A DNA stretch of 28,699 bases from Paenibacillus_AK sp041641375 (GTDB lineage Bacteria > Bacillota > Bacilli > Paenibacillales > YIM-B00363), in NCBI GenBank assembly GCA_041641375.1, contig JBEPYM010000028.1, forward strand, positions 1 to 28,699, read 5' to 3'. This document shows, in pieces, positions 8,044 through 16,479 of the stretch. The position numbers and the translations under genes were made by a program. The notes beneath the pieces were generated by a model. The model searched no databases and was not told where the DNA came from. It saw only the letters and a program-made list of their open reading frames with translations. Within the stretch, counting starts at the first letter, position 1. Each line of letters starts with the position of its first letter.

Positions 8044-8703
8044 ATGATCGAGTACTTGCAGAAAGCGACTCTGTTTAGCGGCTTGACGGAAGAACAGCTG
8101 CAAACCGTAGCGTCTATATGCACCCGCAAAGCATATCGCAGCGGTACGGTATTATTTCGCGAGCGGGAGCCTGGCGCAACCTTCTACATCGTCATTACAG
8201 GCTCGGTGAAGATTTATACGTCCAGTGCCTCCGGCGAGGAAAAAATACTTTCCGTCTTCCAGAGCGGCGATTCGTTCGGAGAGCTTTCCCTGATCGATGG
8301 CAAGCCGCGATCAGCCTCCGCCCAGACGCTTGAGGACAGCATCCTGTTCTCGCTGCACGGTCAGGAGTTTATCGATGTGCTGCGCAACAATTTTGATATC
8401 TCGATGGCGATTATGCGCGAGCTTTCGAACCGTCTACGCGATACGAACCAGCATGTGCACGATCTGACGTTCCTCGATGCCAAGACGCGCGTCATCAAAA
8501 ACCTGATTCAGCTCGCGAATAAAGGCGGTCAACGGATGGGCACCAAGATTTTGATCAAAACCGCGCTGAATTACGACGAGCTGGCCAGGATGGCCGGTGT
8601 GACGAAGAACATCCTGATGCAGGTTCTGCGCGATATGCAGGAGAAGGGGATTATTGCCCCGGGCATGAATGAGTTTACCCTCGATTTGTCCAAGCTTCGT
8701 TAA
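8044..8703 (+). CDS. CRP/FNR-family transcriptional regulator
   Basis: This is a 219-residue DNA-binding regulator. Residues 1-120 form a cyclic-nucleotide-binding beta barrel; GDSFGELSLIDGKPRSASA at 76-94 keeps the Gly-Glu and Arg-Ser (R89, S90) that bind cyclic nucleotide phosphate in CRP. A long dimerisation helix (about 110-138) leads to a winged helix-turn-helix (about 173-205, YDELARMAGVTKNILMQVL). There is only one cysteine (C26), so it lacks an FNR-type iron-sulfur sensor. It begins at ATG 8044 with AGGATGAC before it. A TACAAT box at 8006-8011 could be its -10, though no good -35 is present. It stands alone on the plus strand between hemY and hemL, diverging from hemL and converging with hemY. 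A role in controlling heme synthesis is suggested only by this position. Its ligand is unknown. Confidence 0.9.
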   Translation: MIEYLQKATLFSGLTEEQLQTVASICTRKAYRSGTVLFREREPGATFYIVITGSVKIYTSSASGEEKILSVFQSGDSFGELSLIDGKPRSASAQTLEDSILFSLHGQEFIDVLRNNFDISMAIMRELSNRLRDTNQHVHDLTFLDAKTRVIKNLIQLANKGGQRMGTKILIKTALNYDELARMAGVTKNILMQVLRDMQEKGIIAPGMNEFTLDLSKLR

Positions 8704-8769
8704 AAAGCCAAACCGCTGGCGGTGCTGGTGCGCTAACGTAACGTCAGCGCCTGCACCGCCTCTTTGGCT
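8702..8769 (-). terminator. Terminator of the heme operon, overlapping the hemY 3' end
   Basis: On the minus strand AGCCAAA (8769-8763) and GGCGGTGC (8760-8753) pair with GCACCGCC (8725-8718) and TTTGGCT (8712-8706), with additional inner pairing (AGGCGCT with AGCGCAC), then five U residues at 8706-8702. The first arm is inside the last codons of hemY. On the plus strand the same hairpin follows the regulator gene but lacks a good U run. Confidence 0.7.
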
Positions 8770-10196
8770 GCGTCGCGGCCCTGACGGATACAGTCGGGGA
8801 GTCCGACGCCCTCAAAGCTTCCGCCCGCCAGCCATACGCGCTTCCGCCCCTCGGCATCCGCATTCAGCGCATCCCTGACCCGGTTGATCAGCTCGAGATG
8901 ACCGACCGGATACTGCGGCATCGAATGCATCAGCCTCGTTACCTCGAAGAAGGACGGCTCCGAACGAATACCCATCAGTCTCGCCAGCTCTTCCCGTACC
9001 CGTCCAACCAGCTCGTCGTCCGATAAACTTTGCCATTGCTCCTCGCCGGAGCGCCCAACATAGCAGCGAATGAGCGCCTTCCCTTCCGGTGCGACGTGCT
9101 TCCACTTGGAGGAGGTCCATGTGCATGCGGTCATAAAAGCAGCTTCCGTCCGAGGAATGACAAAGCCGGACCCATCCAGCGGATGACCGACTGCAGCACG
9201 GTCGTACGCAAGCGCAATATTGGCAACGGAAACGAACGGAATTCGCAGCAGCTCCTGCGTCTGCGGAATATCGGGAAACAGCTCGGGAATTGCGTAGGCG
9301 GGCAGCGTTACAACAACCGCCCCGGCCGATATGGACCGCAACATGCCGCCAGCTTCCTCCAGATCGATCTCGCTTCCCGCAGCGGACCTGCGAATGGAGC
9401 GCACCTTCGTCTCCCGGAGGATGTCCACCTTTCCTTCCAGCTCTTGCTCAAGCCGCGCTGCCAGAGACGACAAGCCATGCCGATAGCTGAGAAACATGCT
9501 TTCTCTGGCCAGCGGTGGGAGCGTTCCGCCGCTTTCCGATTGGCCTCGGCTCGCCTTCATGCCCAGTACGAGACTGCGATATTTCTTCTCGATTGCATGA
9601 AACTGCGGGAACGTCGCGCGCAGGCTGAGCTTATACACATCGCCCGCGTAAATCCCACCCAGCAACGGCTCCGCAATATGCTGCAGCACCTCTCGCCCCA
9701 GCCTCCGTTCGAGAAAATGGCCTAGCGATTCGTCCCCCGTTTCCTTGCGCTTCGAAAGCACAAGATCGAGCGCCGCCCTTGCTTTGCCGGCTGGCGACAG
9801 CAAGCCGGTCGTTATGAACGGCGCCATTTCGGTGGGAATTCCCATCACCATACCGGGCGGAATACGGTGAAATCGACCATGGTGCAGGATATATGTTTTC
9901 TTGTGATTCGGATCAAGCGGAACCAGCTCGTCCTCGAAGCCGATGTCGCGGGTCAGCTCCAGAATCGGCAGCTTACGGGACAAGAAGGAGTCCGGTCCCT
10001 TCTCAATCACGAAGCCCTCCTTGCGCAAGGTGTGAATTTTGCCGCCCAGCTGGGCTCCGCGCTCGATCAGCTTGATGCGAAGCTCAAGCCCCCGCTCCCG
10101 GGCGGTCCGATAAGCGTAATAGGCAGCAGAAAGCCCGGTAATTCCTGCCCCTATTATGGCAAGCACGGGAGGATTGCCTGTTGCACCGTCTCTCAT
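8733..10196 (-). CDS. hemY: Protoporphyrinogen/coproporphyrinogen oxidase HemY (CgoX type)
   Basis: This FAD enzyme oxidises coproporphyrinogen III to coproporphyrin III in Gram-positive bacteria (named CgoX or HemY; it also accepts protoporphyrinogen). The 487 residues start with a dinucleotide-binding fold, IIGAGITGLSAAYYA at about 14-28, then ERGAQLGGKI and the family segment EKGPDSFLSRK. AEPLLGGIYAGD in the middle and WLAGGSFEGVGLPDCIRQG near the C terminus, which closes the FAD site, are also typical. Length is close to the usual 470. ATG 10196 has the near-perfect site GGAGGTAA six nt before it, overlapping the hemH stop codon. It is the last gene of the long heme operon and runs into the operon terminator. 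Substrate preference for coproporphyrinogen is inferred from the host group. Confidence 0.94.
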   Translation of the reverse strand: MRDGATGNPPVLAIIGAGITGLSAAYYAYRTARERGLELRIKLIERGAQLGGKIHTLRKEGFVIEKGPDSFLSRKLPILELTRDIGFEDELVPLDPNHKKTYILHHGRFHRIPPGMVMGIPTEMAPFITTGLLSPAGKARAALDLVLSKRKETGDESLGHFLERRLGREVLQHIAEPLLGGIYAGDVYKLSLRATFPQFHAIEKKYRSLVLGMKASRGQSESGGTLPPLARESMFLSYRHGLSSLAARLEQELEGKVDILRETKVRSIRRSAAGSEIDLEEAGGMLRSISAGAVVVTLPAYAIPELFPDIPQTQELLRIPFVSVANIALAYDRAAVGHPLDGSGFVIPRTEAAFMTACTWTSSKWKHVAPEGKALIRCYVGRSGEEQWQSLSDDELVGRVREELARLMGIRSEPSFFEVTRLMHSMPQYPVGHLELINRVRDALNADAEGRKRVWLAGGSFEGVGLPDCIRQGRDAAKEAVQALTLR

Positions 10197-10199
10197 CGA

Positions 10200-11114
10200 T
10201 TACCTCCGGGCATATTCCGCACGAACGGCATCCGCCAGCGTCTCCATGTAGAGCGGATCCACGTTCAGCGATTCAGTGCGCTCCAGCTGGATGCCCAGCT
10301 CCTGAGCGACCTGCATGCACTCGATGTCGATATCGTACAGCACTTCCAGATGATCGCTTACGAAGCCAATTGGACATACGAGAATCGCACCTTCCCGATG
10401 CTCCGTCGCTTCCTCGCGAATGACGTCCTGAATGTCGGGACCGAGCCAGGGCGTACCCGTCTGTCCCGCACTCTGCCAGGCAAACCGCCAGCTTCGCAAG
10501 CCGCAGCGCTCGGCGAGCGCGCGCGAGGTTTCCAGCAGCTGCTCCGGGTATGGATCGCCGATATCCAGAATGCTCTCCGGCAAGCTGTGGGCACTGAAGA
10601 GCACCTTCACCCGATCCGGCTCCGGAAACCGCTGCAGTGCGCTTCGGATACGCTGCTCCAGCGCCTCCAGCAGCTTCGGATGCAGGTGATAGCTTTCAAC
10701 AAAACGCATCGCGATACCGCATTGTTCGGCTGTTGCCTTCGCGCGCTTAATATAACTGCCGACGCTCATCGTCGAATAATGAGGCGCAAGCACAATGCCG
10801 ACCGCTTCCTGAACGCCGTCTTCAGCCATTGCGCGCACACCGTCCTCGATATAGGGCCTTGCATGCTTCAACCCCTGGTAGCAGCGAAACCCGCCGCCCA
10901 GCTGATCCTGCAAGCCTCTCACCTGGAGGTCGGTATTTTGCCGCAGCGGAAATACGCCACCGACAATCGCTTCATATCGGCTGCGCAGATCATGCAGCTG
11001 CTCCGGCGTCGGCGGTCTGCCCCGGCGAATATGCGTGTAATAAGCTTCTACATCCTCCAAGCTTTCCGGTGTGCCGTAGCTCATCACCAGAACGCCCGTG
11101 ACGCCTCCGCTCAT
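10200..11114 (-). CDS. hemH: Ferrochelatase HemH (coproporphyrin type, CpfC)
   Basis: HemH inserts ferrous iron into the porphyrin; in Gram-positive bacteria the substrate is coproporphyrin III. The soluble 304-residue form, the size of the B. subtilis enzyme, shows VMSYGTPESLEDVEAYYTHIRRG at the N terminus (residues 10-32), LAPHYSTMSVGSY, the catalytic-histidine segment FSAHSLPESI, WLGPD, and CPIGFVSDHLEVLYDID, which carries the conserved glutamate. ATG 11114 overlaps the hemE stop by 4 nt (ATGA), indicating translational coupling, and its own 3' end overlaps the ribosome site of hemY. No transmembrane tail and no [2Fe-2S] cysteine cluster are seen. Confidence 0.95.
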   Translation of the reverse strand: MSGGVTGVLVMSYGTPESLEDVEAYYTHIRRGRPPTPEQLHDLRSRYEAIVGGVFPLRQNTDLQVRGLQDQLGGGFRCYQGLKHARPYIEDGVRAMAEDGVQEAVGIVLAPHYSTMSVGSYIKRAKATAEQCGIAMRFVESYHLHPKLLEALEQRIRSALQRFPEPDRVKVLFSAHSLPESILDIGDPYPEQLLETSRALAERCGLRSWRFAWQSAGQTGTPWLGPDIQDVIREEATEHREGAILVCPIGFVSDHLEVLYDIDIECMQVAQELGIQLERTESLNVDPLYMETLADAVRAEYARR

Positions 11115-12181
11115 GCTCTCACCTCTCCCGCTCGTTTCCGCTGTACATCGGTTGAATAACGATGAATAAACTCGGTCAGCTGCTTCAGCTTGTCCAGCGA
11201 CGCTTCCGGATAAAGCCCGTGTCCGAGATTAAAGATGTAACCGGGCTGTGACAAGCCATCATCCAGAATGGCCGCTGCATGACGCTGTACGACATCCATC
11301 GGCGCTTCGAGCACGTAAGGATCCAGATTGCCTTGAACGGCGAAGCTTCCGCCCAGCCGCCTTCTTCCTTCCGCAATCGGGACTCGCCAGTCGAGCCCGA
11401 TGACGTCGGCTTTGACGCTCCGCAGCATCGGAAGCAGCTCGCCCGAGCTGACGCCCGGAAAATAGATTTTCGGCTGCGGGAGATCTGCCAGCCCCTCGAA
11501 GATGCGTTCAATCGTCGGCAGCACAAACTGCTTGAAGTCTCCCGGCGCGAGCGCACCGACCCAGCTGTCGAACAGCTGCACCGCCTTGGCGCCGTTCGCA
11601 ATGTGCGCACGCAAATAAGCGGTCGCCATATCGCCCAGCTTCGCCATCAACCGATGCCAAAGCTCCGGCTCGCCGTACATCATCGCTTTCGTGCGTATGT
11701 AGCTTTTGGACGGACGTCCTTCGATCAGATAAGAGGCAATCGTGAACGGCGCGCCGGCAAACGAGATCAGCGGCACCTTGAGCTCTCGATCCAATATCCG
11801 AATCGTCTCCAGCACATGCCCAAGATCGCCCTCGGGATCGATCGGCTTCAGCCGATCCACGTCCGCCGCCGAACGAATCGGATTGTCGATGACCGGTCCG
11901 ACATTTTTGACAATATCGAAGTCAATCCCGATCGAAGCAACCGGATTCATAATGTCCGAATACAGAATTGCCGCATCGACCCCCAGCTTGCGGATCGGCA
12001 TGAGCGTCACCTCGGCTGCAAGCTCCGGCTGCTTGCAAATTTCCAGCAGGCTGTATTTCTCCTTAATTTTCATATAATCCGGATCGTATCGGCCTGCCTG
12101 CCGCATGTACCAAACCGGAGCATGGTCGACCGGCTCACGCCGGCATGCCCGTAGGAACGTATCGTTATATGCTGCGCTCAT
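11111..12181 (-). CDS. hemE: Uroporphyrinogen III decarboxylase HemE
   Basis: HemE decarboxylates the four acetate side chains of uroporphyrinogen III to give coproporphyrinogen III, the branch point away from siroheme. The 356-residue product has the signature PVWYMRQAGRYDPDY at 22-36, YSDIMNP, the SFAGAPFTIASYLIEGRPSK region, QLFDSWVG and NLGHGLYPEA near the C terminus, with normal length. The open frame reaches 12319, but the extra residues do not resemble HemE; ATG 12181 (MSAAYNDTFL) has a GCGAGGAC ribosome site. The gene is 23 nt after hemB and overlaps hemH by 4 nt. In B. subtilis hemE starts a separate hemEHY operon; here it is joined to the hemA operon. Confidence 0.96.
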   Translation of the reverse strand: MSAAYNDTFLRACRREPVDHAPVWYMRQAGRYDPDYMKIKEKYSLLEICKQPELAAEVTLMPIRKLGVDAAILYSDIMNPVASIGIDFDIVKNVGPVIDNPIRSAADVDRLKPIDPEGDLGHVLETIRILDRELKVPLISFAGAPFTIASYLIEGRPSKSYIRTKAMMYGEPELWHRLMAKLGDMATAYLRAHIANGAKAVQLFDSWVGALAPGDFKQFVLPTIERIFEGLADLPQPKIYFPGVSSGELLPMLRSVKADVIGLDWRVPIAEGRRRLGGSFAVQGNLDPYVLEAPMDVVQRHAAAILDDGLSQPGYIFNLGHGLYPEASLDKLKQLTEFIHRYSTDVQRKRAGEVRA

Positions 12182-12204
12182 TATGTCCTCGCCCCTTGTC
12201 TGCT

Positions 12205-13197
12205 TTATTCCTGTAGCCATCTTGCCGCGTCTTTGGCGAAATAGGTGATGATGATATCCGCACCTGCTCTGGCAAAGCTCGTCAGCGTCTCCATCGCGAC
12301 GGCTCTCTCGTTGATCCATCCGTTCGCCGCAGCCGCCTTCACCATCGAATATTCCGCGCTGACATTGTAAGCGGCGATCGGCTGATCAAATTGGTCCCGC
12401 AGCGACCGGATCACGTCCATGTATGCAAGCGCCGGCTTCACCATCAGGATGTCCGCCCCTTCCAGCACATCGTTCTCCGCTTCACGCAGAGCTTCTCTGA
12501 GGTTGGCCGGATCCATCTGATACGTCTTCCTGTCCCCGAACTGCGGCGTCGAATGAGCGGCATCGCGAAAAGGACCATAGAATGCGGATGCATATTTGAC
12601 CGAATACGCCATAATCGGGATATGCGTAAAACCCGCCTCGTCCAATCCGCTGCGGATCGCCTGAACATACCCGTCCATCATATTGGACGGCGCGATGATA
12701 TCGGCACCCGCCCGCGCTTGCGATACCGCCGTGCGAGCAAGCAGCAGCAGCGTCTCGTCGTTCTCGATAACGGCATGTCCGCTCACGCTGTCCGTCCGGA
12801 TCACACCGCAATGTCCATGCTCCGTAAACTGACATAAACACGTATCGGCAATCACCAGCATGTCCGGATACCGCCGCTTGATCAGCCTCGCAGCTTGCTG
12901 TACGATCTCCTGATCGTCATAGGCGGAAGAGCCGCATGCATCCTTGTAGGCCGGAACCCCGAACAGCAGCAGTGAACGCAGCCCAAGCCGGTAAATGTCA
13001 TCCAGCTCCGCCTCCAGCGTATCGAGTGAAAAATGGAAGACGCCGGGCATGGAGCCGATTTCCTCCTTCACGTCATGGCCGTGCGCCACAAATAGCGGAT
13101 ATACGAGCTGATCGACGTGCAGCCTCGTTTCGCGCACCAGTCCGCGAACAGCCTGAGTGCCGCGCAATCTGCGGTTGCGTGCAATTGGAAAACCCAT
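12205..13197 (-). CDS. hemB: 5-Aminolevulinate dehydratase (porphobilinogen synthase) HemB
   Basis: HemB condenses two 5-aminolevulinate molecules into porphobilinogen. The 330 residues contain the Schiff-base lysines K201 (MAYSVKYASAFYGPFR) and K254 (LMVKPALAYMD) and a cysteine-rich zinc site, C120, C122 and C130 in DTCLCQFTEHGHCG, so this is the zinc-type enzyme. Other landmarks are APSNMMDGYV and AYNVSAEYSMVKAAA. ATG 13197 has the site AAGGAG 10 nt upstream. It sits 61 nt after cobA-hemD, the longest gap between genes of the operon, but no promoter or terminator is evident there. Confidence 0.96.
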   Translation of the reverse strand: MGFPIARNRRLRGTQAVRGLVRETRLHVDQLVYPLFVAHGHDVKEEIGSMPGVFHFSLDTLEAELDDIYRLGLRSLLLFGVPAYKDACGSSAYDDQEIVQQAARLIKRRYPDMLVIADTCLCQFTEHGHCGVIRTDSVSGHAVIENDETLLLLARTAVSQARAGADIIAPSNMMDGYVQAIRSGLDEAGFTHIPIMAYSVKYASAFYGPFRDAAHSTPQFGDRKTYQMDPANLREALREAENDVLEGADILMVKPALAYMDVIRSLRDQFDQPIAAYNVSAEYSMVKAAAANGWINERAVAMETLTSFARAGADIIITYFAKDAARWLQE

Positions 13198-13258
13198 CTT
13201 TGTCCATCTCCTTTCAGCATTCCTTGTTTCGTCTTTCCTTAAACGAATGTAGGCTCAC

Positions 13259-14824
13259 TCAGTCGCCCTTGCGCCGCAGTGTGGCCGTCATCTCCGGCCG
13301 GAGCAAGCACTCCAGCAGCGACGCGATCGTCGCCTGCTCCGCCATCGCCGTGACCTGAAGTCCGGCTTGCTCGGCAGCTTTAGCCGTAACCGGACCGATA
13401 CAGGCGATATTCAAGCCTGCCAGCAGCTCCTGCGGTCGTTCCACGCCCTGATGACGCAGCAAGGCAATCAGGTTAACGACTGTGGAGGAGCTTGTAAAGG
13501 TTACCGTATCCACGGATCCGTTTAGCAAGAGCTCCAGCCCTTCGGCGCTCAGGTCCATCTCTGGCACATTCTCATAGGCAATCGCTTCGACCGTCCTCAG
13601 CCCCAGCTTGCGAAGACTGTCCGGCAGCGTTTCATCGGCCAGATTGCCGCGCGGCAGCAGCACAAGCTCACCGGGCTGCACGAGCGGCTGCAGCAGACCG
13701 GGCAGCTCCTCCGCCCGAAACTTGCCGGCTGGCAATACCTCCGCAAGCAAACCTCTTGCGGCGAGCGTCTCCTCCGTCTTCGGACCGACTGCGACAATTC
13801 TTGCTTTGCCAAGCTTGCGGATGTCCACTCGCAGCTCAGCCATTCTTCGGAGCGTATAGTCCACGCCGTTCGGACTAGTGAACACGATCCAGTCATACTC
13901 ACCGGCACGCTGGAGTGCCCTATCAAACGCCTCGCGCTCCCCCGCATCCGATACCTCCTGAATCCGGATCACCGGCAGCTCGACCGCCTCCCCGCCCATA
14001 CGCTCGATCCCCTCAGTCATCTCGCTGGACTGTGTGCGCGAACGGGTGACAAGGATTCGCCTGCCGAACAGGGGGCGTTTCTCGAACCAGGCGATTTTGT
14101 CCCTGAGCCGTACGACCTCGCCGACGATAATGACGGCAGGCGAGCGGAACTCAGCCTGCTTCGCCTGATCGACGATCGTTCGCAGCGTCCCGACGAGCGT
14201 CTCCTGCTCCATCCACGTTCCCCAGCGGATGAGCGCCACCGGCGTATCGTCCGATTTCCCGCCGTTTACCAGCTCGTTGCATATGTTCTCCAGGTTAGCC
14301 ACACCCATCAGAAACACAAGCGTTCCGGATGCTTGCGCAAGGTTCGGCCAATTGACCTTGTTATAGGTTTTATTCGGGTATTCATGTCCGGTAACGATGG
14401 AGAAGGAGCTTGTGAAGTCGCGATGCGTCACCGGTATGCCCGCATACGCCGGAACGGCAATTGCCGACGTGATGCCCGGAACAAGCTCGAACGGAATACC
14501 CCGTTCCGCCAGCAGCTCCGCTTCCTCTCCGACCCGACCGAACACGGACGGATCTCCGCCCTTCAGCCGCGCAACGACCTTCCCCTGCATCGCAAGATCG
14601 GCCAGCAGCTCATTAATTTCTTCCTGCTTGAGCATATGCTTGTCCGGCAGCTTGCCGACAAATATTTTCTCCGCGCCCAGCTTGGCGAATTGCAGCAGGC
14701 GCGGGCTCGCCAAGCGGTCGTATACGACCGCATCGGCCGAGCGCAGCGCCTCCATGCCCTTCACGGTAATCAGCTTCGGATCCCCAGGTCCCGCTCCGAT
14801 TAAATACACTTTCCCTATCGCCAT
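13259..14824 (-). CDS. Fused uroporphyrinogen III methyltransferase / uroporphyrinogen III synthase (CobA-HemD)
   Basis: One 521-residue polypeptide joins two steps. Residues 1-245 are a CobA/SUMT methyltransferase that makes precorrin-2 from uroporphyrinogen III with two S-adenosylmethionines: VYLIGAGPGDPKLITVKG at 6-23, YDRLASP, ARLKGGDPSVFGRVGEEAE and VPGITSAIAVPAYAGIPVTHR. Residues from about 255 are HemD, which cyclises hydroxymethylbilane with inversion of ring D: RRILVTRSR, DWIVFTSPNGV and a final VTFTSSSTVVNL...CIGPVTAKAAE. ATG 14824 follows GGGAGGGG by seven nt; the open frame extends to 14917 without family resemblance. It lies 34 nt after hemC. The fusion supplies both the heme branch and the siroheme/cobalamin branch. 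Similar fusions are known in Gram-positive bacteria; B. subtilis has the activities on separate genes. Confidence 0.95.
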   Translation of the reverse strand: MAIGKVYLIGAGPGDPKLITVKGMEALRSADAVVYDRLASPRLLQFAKLGAEKIFVGKLPDKHMLKQEEINELLADLAMQGKVVARLKGGDPSVFGRVGEEAELLAERGIPFELVPGITSAIAVPAYAGIPVTHRDFTSSFSIVTGHEYPNKTYNKVNWPNLAQASGTLVFLMGVANLENICNELVNGGKSDDTPVALIRWGTWMEQETLVGTLRTIVDQAKQAEFRSPAVIIVGEVVRLRDKIAWFEKRPLFGRRILVTRSRTQSSEMTEGIERMGGEAVELPVIRIQEVSDAGEREAFDRALQRAGEYDWIVFTSPNGVDYTLRRMAELRVDIRKLGKARIVAVGPKTEETLAARGLLAEVLPAGKFRAEELPGLLQPLVQPGELVLLPRGNLADETLPDSLRKLGLRTVEAIAYENVPEMDLSAEGLELLLNGSVDTVTFTSSSTVVNLIALLRHQGVERPQELLAGLNIACIGPVTAKAAEQAGLQVTAMAEQATIASLLECLLRPEMTATLRRKGD

Positions 14825-14858
14825 GTTCCGGCCCCTCCCGACTCGGAATTTGCTTGCA

Positions 14859-15809
14859 TCAGCCTTCTCTCGTCTGTTCCCGAACCTCGGCCAGAATCCG
14901 GTCCGCTCCTTGCGCAATCAGCTCTTCCGCAAGCCGAACGCCCAGCTCCTTCGGCTCGAATCCCCGCAGCTCGCCGCGCAGCATCTCGCTGCCGTCCGGA
15001 CGACCGACCAAGCCGCGCAGCCAGATCGTCCCTTCCGGCTCAAGCACCGCGTAAGCGGCGATCGGCACCTGGCAGCCTCCGTTCAAGGTGCCGAGGAACG
15101 CGCGTTCGGCCGCTACCGTTCGTTCTGTTCGCTCGTCATTCAGCAGCTGCAGGAGCTGCACCACCTGCTCGTCCGCTCGCCGACACTCAATGCCGAGAGC
15201 GCCTTGTCCAACCGCCGGCAGGCATACCTCCGGCTCTAAATACTCGCTGACGCGCTCCTCCCAGCCTGTCCTCTGCAGCCCGGCTGTTGCCAGAACAATC
15301 GCGTCAAAGCCTTCGTCTTGAAGCTTGCGCAGCCTCGTATCGATGTTGCCGCGCATTGGCAGCAGCTCCAGATCCGGGCGGCGCTCCTGCAGCTGACAAG
15401 CACGTCTGAGCGAGCTGGTGCCCACGAGCGCGCCGTGCGGCAGCTCGTCCAGCCCGCAGCCCGTTCTTGTAATGAGCGCGTCCCGCGGGTCCACCCGGAC
15501 CGGTACCGCTCCGATCATCAGCTCCTCGGGCAGCTCGGACGGCACATCCTTCATGCTATGTACCGCAAGATCGATGCCGCCATCCAGCAGCTCCTGCTCG
15601 ATTTCCTTGACGAACAGTCCTTTGCCGCCAACCTTCGATAACGTCACATCGAGGATTTGGTCCCCTTTAGTGACGATAGTTTTCAGCTCGAATTCATAGG
15701 GCAGTCCATGCTCTTGGCAAATGGCGCGAAGCTTGTCCGCCACCTGCCCCGTCTGGGTAAGCGCCAGCTTGCTGCCTCTCGTGCCGATCGTTATTGTTCG
15801 TCTAGTCAT
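14859..15809 (-). CDS. hemC: Hydroxymethylbilane synthase (porphobilinogen deaminase) HemC
   Basis: HemC polymerises four porphobilinogens to hydroxymethylbilane on a dipyrromethane cofactor. The 316 residues begin ITIGTRGSKLALTQ (residues 6-19), followed by GGKGLFVKEIEQELL, the catalytic-aspartate segment DLAVHSMKDVP at 80-90, GTSSLRRACQL and the cofactor-carrying C246 in LNGGCQVPIAAYA. Length is standard. The start at 15809 has a strong AGGAGG site 7-8 nt upstream; a longer open frame to 15863 runs into the preceding gene and lacks an SD. The first eight bases overlap the end of the precorrin-2 dehydrogenase gene, within its run of Asp codons, so the two genes are probably co-translated. 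Confidence 0.96.
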   Translation of the reverse strand: MTRRTITIGTRGSKLALTQTGQVADKLRAICQEHGLPYEFELKTIVTKGDQILDVTLSKVGGKGLFVKEIEQELLDGGIDLAVHSMKDVPSELPEELMIGAVPVRVDPRDALITRTGCGLDELPHGALVGTSSLRRACQLQERRPDLELLPMRGNIDTRLRKLQDEGFDAIVLATAGLQRTGWEERVSEYLEPEVCLPAVGQGALGIECRRADEQVVQLLQLLNDERTERTVAAERAFLGTLNGGCQVPIAAYAVLEPEGTIWLRGLVGRPDGSEMLRGELRGFEPKELGVRLAEELIAQGADRILAEVREQTREG

Positions 15810-16446
15810 CGTCGTCCTCCTGACCCTGTTCCGTCGCCAGATCCGGCAATCCGCACGCGGCAAAGCCTTGCGACAGCAGCTTCTCCGGCTCCACCGCAGC
15901 CGCGGCTGCCAGCAGCCTGCGCCGCTCCTGTGCGTCCGGAACCGTCCTTTTCAATTCACGTCTGTATGTATCCATCATTTCCAAGTAGCGTTCAATCTCA
16001 ACATGCAGCAGCCCCTCGATTTGCCTGCAGAGCATGGATGCATAGGCGGGACTTGCACCCAGCGTGGACACAGCGATGTGCAGCCTGCCGCGTCGTATGA
16101 CGGACGGCATCACCACATTGCCATCCCGAAAGCTGTCCACCGCATTAACAAGCCGTGCAGCCTGACGCACCTGCGCGTTAATTTGCGGGTCATTCGTCGC
16201 CGCGACGACAAGGAATGCATCTGCCGCATCCCCGGACTCATAGCCTTTTCTGCGCCACTCCAGATTCCCCTCATGCGCCCACGCTTGTATGCGCTCGCTT
16301 GCTTCCGGCGCTATGACGGTTACCCGGGCGCCGCATGCCAGCAGCTCGGTCAATCTTCGTTCCGCAACCGCACCGCCGCCCACTACAACACAGCTCTTGC
16401 CTGATACGTCAAGCATAACGGGTAAGTAAGCCGAATCACCAGCCAT
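15802..16446 (-). CDS. Precorrin-2 dehydrogenase-like protein (SirC/Met8 family)
   Basis: The protein matches the N-terminal part of CysG/Met8, which oxidises precorrin-2 to sirohydrochlorin with NAD. Residues 10-40 form a Rossmann fold (VVVGGGAVAERRLTELL), then VTVIAPEAS, LVVAATNDPQIN, the loop VNAVDSFRDGNVVMPSVIRRG and the STLGASPAYASMLCRQIE segment. About 214 residues, with a C-terminal helical part shorter than Met8, ending in an acidic EDDDD. I chose ATG 16446, preceded by AAGGGGGAC, over GTG 16479, which touches the hemX stop and lacks an SD. Being next to cobA-hemD, it likely provides siroheme. A separate iron chelatase is not in the window, so whether this protein also chelates, as Met8 does, is open. 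Confidence 0.88.
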   Translation of the reverse strand: MAGDSAYLPVMLDVSGKSCVVVGGGAVAERRLTELLACGARVTVIAPEASERIQAWAHEGNLEWRRKGYESGDAADAFLVVAATNDPQINAQVRQAARLVNAVDSFRDGNVVMPSVIRRGRLHIAVSTLGASPAYASMLCRQIEGLLHVEIERYLEMMDTYRRELKRTVPDAQERRRLLAAAAAVEPEKLLSQGFAACGLPDLATEQGQEDDDD

Positions 16447-16479
16447 CCGCCCGTCCCCCTTTTTCACGTAACCTTCCAC

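Noticed and set aside
7962..8129. Longer HemL start inside the regulator gene
   Set aside because: The added residues do not resemble HemL, no SD precedes them and the region overlaps the divergent gene.
9867..11159. Long open frame (430 codons) on the plus strand through hemY and hemH
   Set aside because: It is the complement of two clear heme genes, has no ribosome site and no family resemblance; long shadow frames are expected opposite GC-rich genes.
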